Below the pieces are notes generated by a model. That model had not been told where the DNA came from. It did not search any database and saw only the letters and a program-made list of their open reading frames with translations. A stretch of 64,000 bases of DNA from Macrosoma leucophasiata (Eukaryota; Arthropoda; Insecta; Lepidoptera; Hedylidae): assembly GCA_036365455.1 (NCBI GenBank), contig JAWQUS010000004.1:8625501-8689500 (forward strand), read 5' to 3'. Each line of letters opens with the position of its first letter. Position 1 is the first letter of the stretch. Shown here piece by piece: positions 61,536-64,000 of this stretch. The position numbers and the translations under genes are program-made.

Positions 61536-61660
61536 AATGCCAAGGGGTCGTCCATTAATCACGTGAGGCTCGAAAGGGTGAGAGGGGAATCCGGAAAAAA
61601 TCACGAAACATTACAAGGGGGAGGGGGCATATATGGAGATATCACGTGTATTTATTTCTT
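61536..61660. mobile_element. Fragment of a 'ggggtcgtccattaatcacg' element
   Basis: Starts nine bases after the exon 7 donor. Carries 'aaaaaatcacgaaacattac' followed by 'aagggggaggggg'. I know this pattern from insect TIR elements; only one end is present. Confidence 0.55.
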
Positions 61661-62284
61661 CTTCGAGTGCGCCCTATTTCAACCGTAGAGTGCCAATTTC
61701 GTCTCGACCTAACAGTCGCCAGTTTAGGCAATTTTTCACGTCGTTTTGGGAATAATCGCCGCGATGGCGGGTGGCGGTACGGTAGTTTTATAGCGAGATT
61801 CTGTTGCCCATCCTGCGTTATTGTAATAATGCCGCCCTATTCGAATGGTTTGAGTCATTGTTTCGAACAGACGAGCGAGACCTTCCCACCCGCCACCGGC
61901 GCTGTTCCTTGATTGTTTGTTTTAATTTTATTGACATACCTTATTTTGTTTATACGCGTACTCAACTTAAAAAATCTAAATATTCGGGGCTTTACAGAAC
62001 TGTATCTTTACAATACCTATCTTCTCTTCCATCAACCATGCAAACCACTTTTTAACAATGCTGTATTGGTATATGATGAGCTATAAAACCGGTTGTTGGG
62101 GAAACAGCGTCCAAATATTTTTTTTATAAATATTAACCTCCCTGTTTAAAATAAATTTCGATTAATAGTATTCAATTCTTTTATTTTGATTAATAATATT
62201 CGACTTAAATACCTAATTAACAAAGAAATAAAGACTGCATTCTTATTTTCATTTCAATTCCTAAATGAAATTGTGTCATTCACT

Positions 62285-63383
62285 CATCTTTTTTTTTTGG
62301 TGTGTTTTTTTTATGTCTGTAGGTTGACAGACAAGCAGACGGGCCACTTGCTGGTAAGTGGTCACCGTCGCCTATGAACATTTGCAACACCAGGGGAGTT
62401 GCCAACGCGCTGCCAGCCTTGAAGGACTCCTTTGACGCCATTTTTGAAGAACCTCTTAATGTAGCACCTAGGGAACACCTCAGAGGGAAGTTCGTTCCAC
62501 AATTTACACGTTCTGGGCAAGAACGAACGTGAAAACCGCACCGTTGAGCACTGCCAGGTGTCCAGTCGGTGTGGGTGGAACTTCTCTCTTCGGCGGGTAG
62601 TACGGTGTAGGAAAATAGATGGTAGCACCATGTCAAACAGTTCAGCAGAGCACTCACAATTGTAGAGACGGTACAACACGCACATACTCCCAATGTCTCT
62701 GCGTAGGCTCAGATGTTCGAGCCTGTCAGTAAGTCCTGAATCGTTAACAATACAAACGGCGCGTTTTTGTAGGGAGTCAAGTGAACCAAGCTAGTATTTG
62801 GGGGCTCCCGCATACAAATCAGTGTGAGTAGTAGTAGCTGCCCCGAAGTGAAAGTGAATACTGCCTGGCTTTGTTAAGCACCCCTAGCTTTTTGGATGCC
62901 AACTTGGTCTTACACTCAATGTGACTCCAGAATTGCACTTCGTTCGATATGTCAACGCCCAGGATACCGATACTCTTACCAACGGCGATCGGAATGCCCT
63001 GGAACTGTGGTGTGAGAGAGTGCTCGATTTCAGACACCAGTCTAGTCCTGCTTTCCTCGATAAGTGTCCGAGAGGCATTTGCACAGCTAGTGTAGTGTGC
63101 ATATCCCGTACTATCATCGGTCTAGCAATGAAAATTGGAGTTTTGCTCCAACATTTCATTGATGTGCAGAAGAAAAAGCGTGGGAGATAGCACAGAGCCT
63201 CGCGGCACACCAGCGTTGATAGGTAGTCTGTCTGAGCGCTGACAGTCAACTAAGACTTGTATATAACACTCGGACAGAAAGGATGGAAGTTTCGCGAGAA
63301 GTGCCCTGTGCCAGACCCGGTCAAAGGCCTTAGCAATGTCGTTGTGTAGATATGTCACTGAACTCGTCCTTAACTGCTGGACC
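62285..63383 (-). pseudogene. LINE reverse transcriptase fragment in unit B
   Basis: Same 5' truncation point and same sequence as the LINE in unit A: TYLHNDIAKAFDRVWHRALL, CYIQVLVDCQRSDRLPINAG, MCVLYRLYNCECSAELFDMV and FSRSFLPRTCKLWNELPSEV. Two in-element deletions and the same stop before the DD box are present. It is inactive. Confidence 0.85.
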
Positions 63384-63444
63384 AATTTTGACGATTCTTT
63401 ATCGTATGTGTTTTGAGAATGGTTTAGATTTTAGATTCATAGTA

Positions 63445-63508
63445 AAAATAATTAAAAGAGCATTTTGTAGTGGACCAACCACTACAAAATGCTCTTTTAA
63501 TTATTTTT
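63445..63508. repeat. Hairpin of duplicated unit B
   Basis: AAAATAATTAAAAGAGCATT onward pairs perfectly with 63481-63507. With GTAGTGG/CCACTAC the stem exceeds 30 bases around a 5-nt loop (ACCAA). Confidence 0.92.
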
Positions 63509-63517
63509 TATATAATG

Positions 63518-64000
63518 GGTTGGGGAAAACGTCTTTTCGCATTATAGTATGTATGAACTTGTAATAAAATCTCTTTGGCTGTTGTATTTGTATCTGGCTG
63601 GTTTTGGTATCATTGATAGTTAAAATTTTAAAGAACGTAATTCCAAATTCAAATTAGGCAAATGTGTGATTTTCATTTGTTTTTCGTACTGTCAAGATGA
63701 GTGAATCTAATGAAGAAATTCGATACATTTTAAAATTTTACTACAAAAAAGGAAAAAATGCAACGCAAGCCGCGAAAAAAAATTGTGATGTTTATGGACC
63801 TAGTGCAATGTCTATGAGAGTAGCACAAATTTGGTTTAAGCGTTTTCAATCCGGAAATTTTGATGTCTAAGATGCACCTCGCTCTGGTTGCCCTATTACG
63901 GATAAAATGGATGCCATTTTTGAAAAAGTGGAGCAAGATCGACATACCAGTAGTTACGACGTAGCTGAAGAACTGAGAATTGATCACAACAGTTTTGGCG
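63518..64000 (+). mobile_element. mariner element, 5' part (cut by the window edge)
   Basis: GGTTGGGGAAAACGTCTTTT starts nine bases after the unit B hairpin. The transposase starts at 63697 (MSESNEEIRYIL) and reads CDVYGPSAMSMRVAQIWFKR. This copy lacks the 4-base insertion found in the 33928 copy. A stop falls at GNFDV* near 63868, and a base is missing near 63989. The flank is TG rather than TA. It is inactive; the 3' half is outside the window. Confidence 0.9.

Larger units (their letters stand above)
61864..63508 (-). repeat. Duplicated unit B (inverted partner of unit A)
   Basis: Read on the minus strand it matches unit A from hairpin to 'ctcgctcgtctgttcg'. Compared with A it lacks 39 bases in the reverse transcriptase (after the KLPS codons) and about 90 bases after EIEHSL. 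It lies in intron 7 of the FBXW4-like gene and is not flanked by the hAT ends that surround A. Confidence 0.92.

Noticed and set aside
56425..63508. Helitron interpretation of units A/B because of the end hairpin
   Set aside because: The hairpin is too long and AT-rich, and no TC start or CTRR end at an A/T junction is found at the shared borders.

Overview
The window is nuclear DNA of an insect, most probably a moth or butterfly. The evidence is AT-rich sequence with small exons, GT-AG introns, an RR-2 cuticular protein gene, and a dense load of repeats of types I recognise as common in Lepidoptera: Helitrons ending in CTAG beside degenerate copies of the 'gaagtcgcgggcacagctag' end, mariner, CR1/jockey-like and RTE-like LINEs, a tRNA-derived SINE, and many short inverted-repeat elements. 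I see no bacterial operons, viral genes or CRISPR array.

Four host genes can be rebuilt exon by exon. (1) 12496-14949 (-): an RR-2 cuticular protein, 158 aa in three exons, with a TATA box and initiator. (2) 20495-24948 (+): a CHIC1/CHIC2 orthologue, 165 aa in three exons. (3) 32820-47329 (-): a 484-aa adaptor with a DPF/proline-rich N-terminal part and two C-terminal SH3 domains, four coding exons over 14.5 kb. (4) 54184-61526 (+), continuing past the window: an F-box/WD40 protein of the FBXW4 type, seven exons giving 388 residues, with the last exon not in the window. One further possible terminal exon lies at 53637-53842. The four genes are not functionally linked as far as I can tell.

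Layout: 1-12.4 kb is repeat-rich and holds a truncated mariner fused to a GC-rich 15-bp minisatellite, then two Helitrons, the first carrying a nested LINE. 12.4-15 kb is the cuticle gene. 15-20.4 kb is intergenic with SINE and LINE pieces. 20.5-25 kb is CHIC. 25-32.8 kb has MITEs, a LINE scrap and probable 3' UTR. 32.8-47.3 kb is the SH3 gene, whose introns hold a full-length dead mariner, an RTE-like LINE, a Helitron, MITEs and a LINE tail with target-site duplication. 47.4-53.6 kb is intergenic with two TIR elements (one a clear hAT MITE) and a LINE. 54-64 kb is the FBXW4-like gene.

The most striking structure is in the FBXW4-like gene. Two copies of one 1.6-1.8 kb unit (hairpin plus 5'-truncated LINE plus shared flank) sit in inverted orientation in intron 2 (56425-58215) and intron 7 (61864-63508), exactly bracketing exons 3-7. 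The intron 2 copy is itself inside a 2.6-kb hAT-type element with a perfect 8-bp target-site duplication. A family of about 290 bp (called repA here) recurs at least 16 times in the window.
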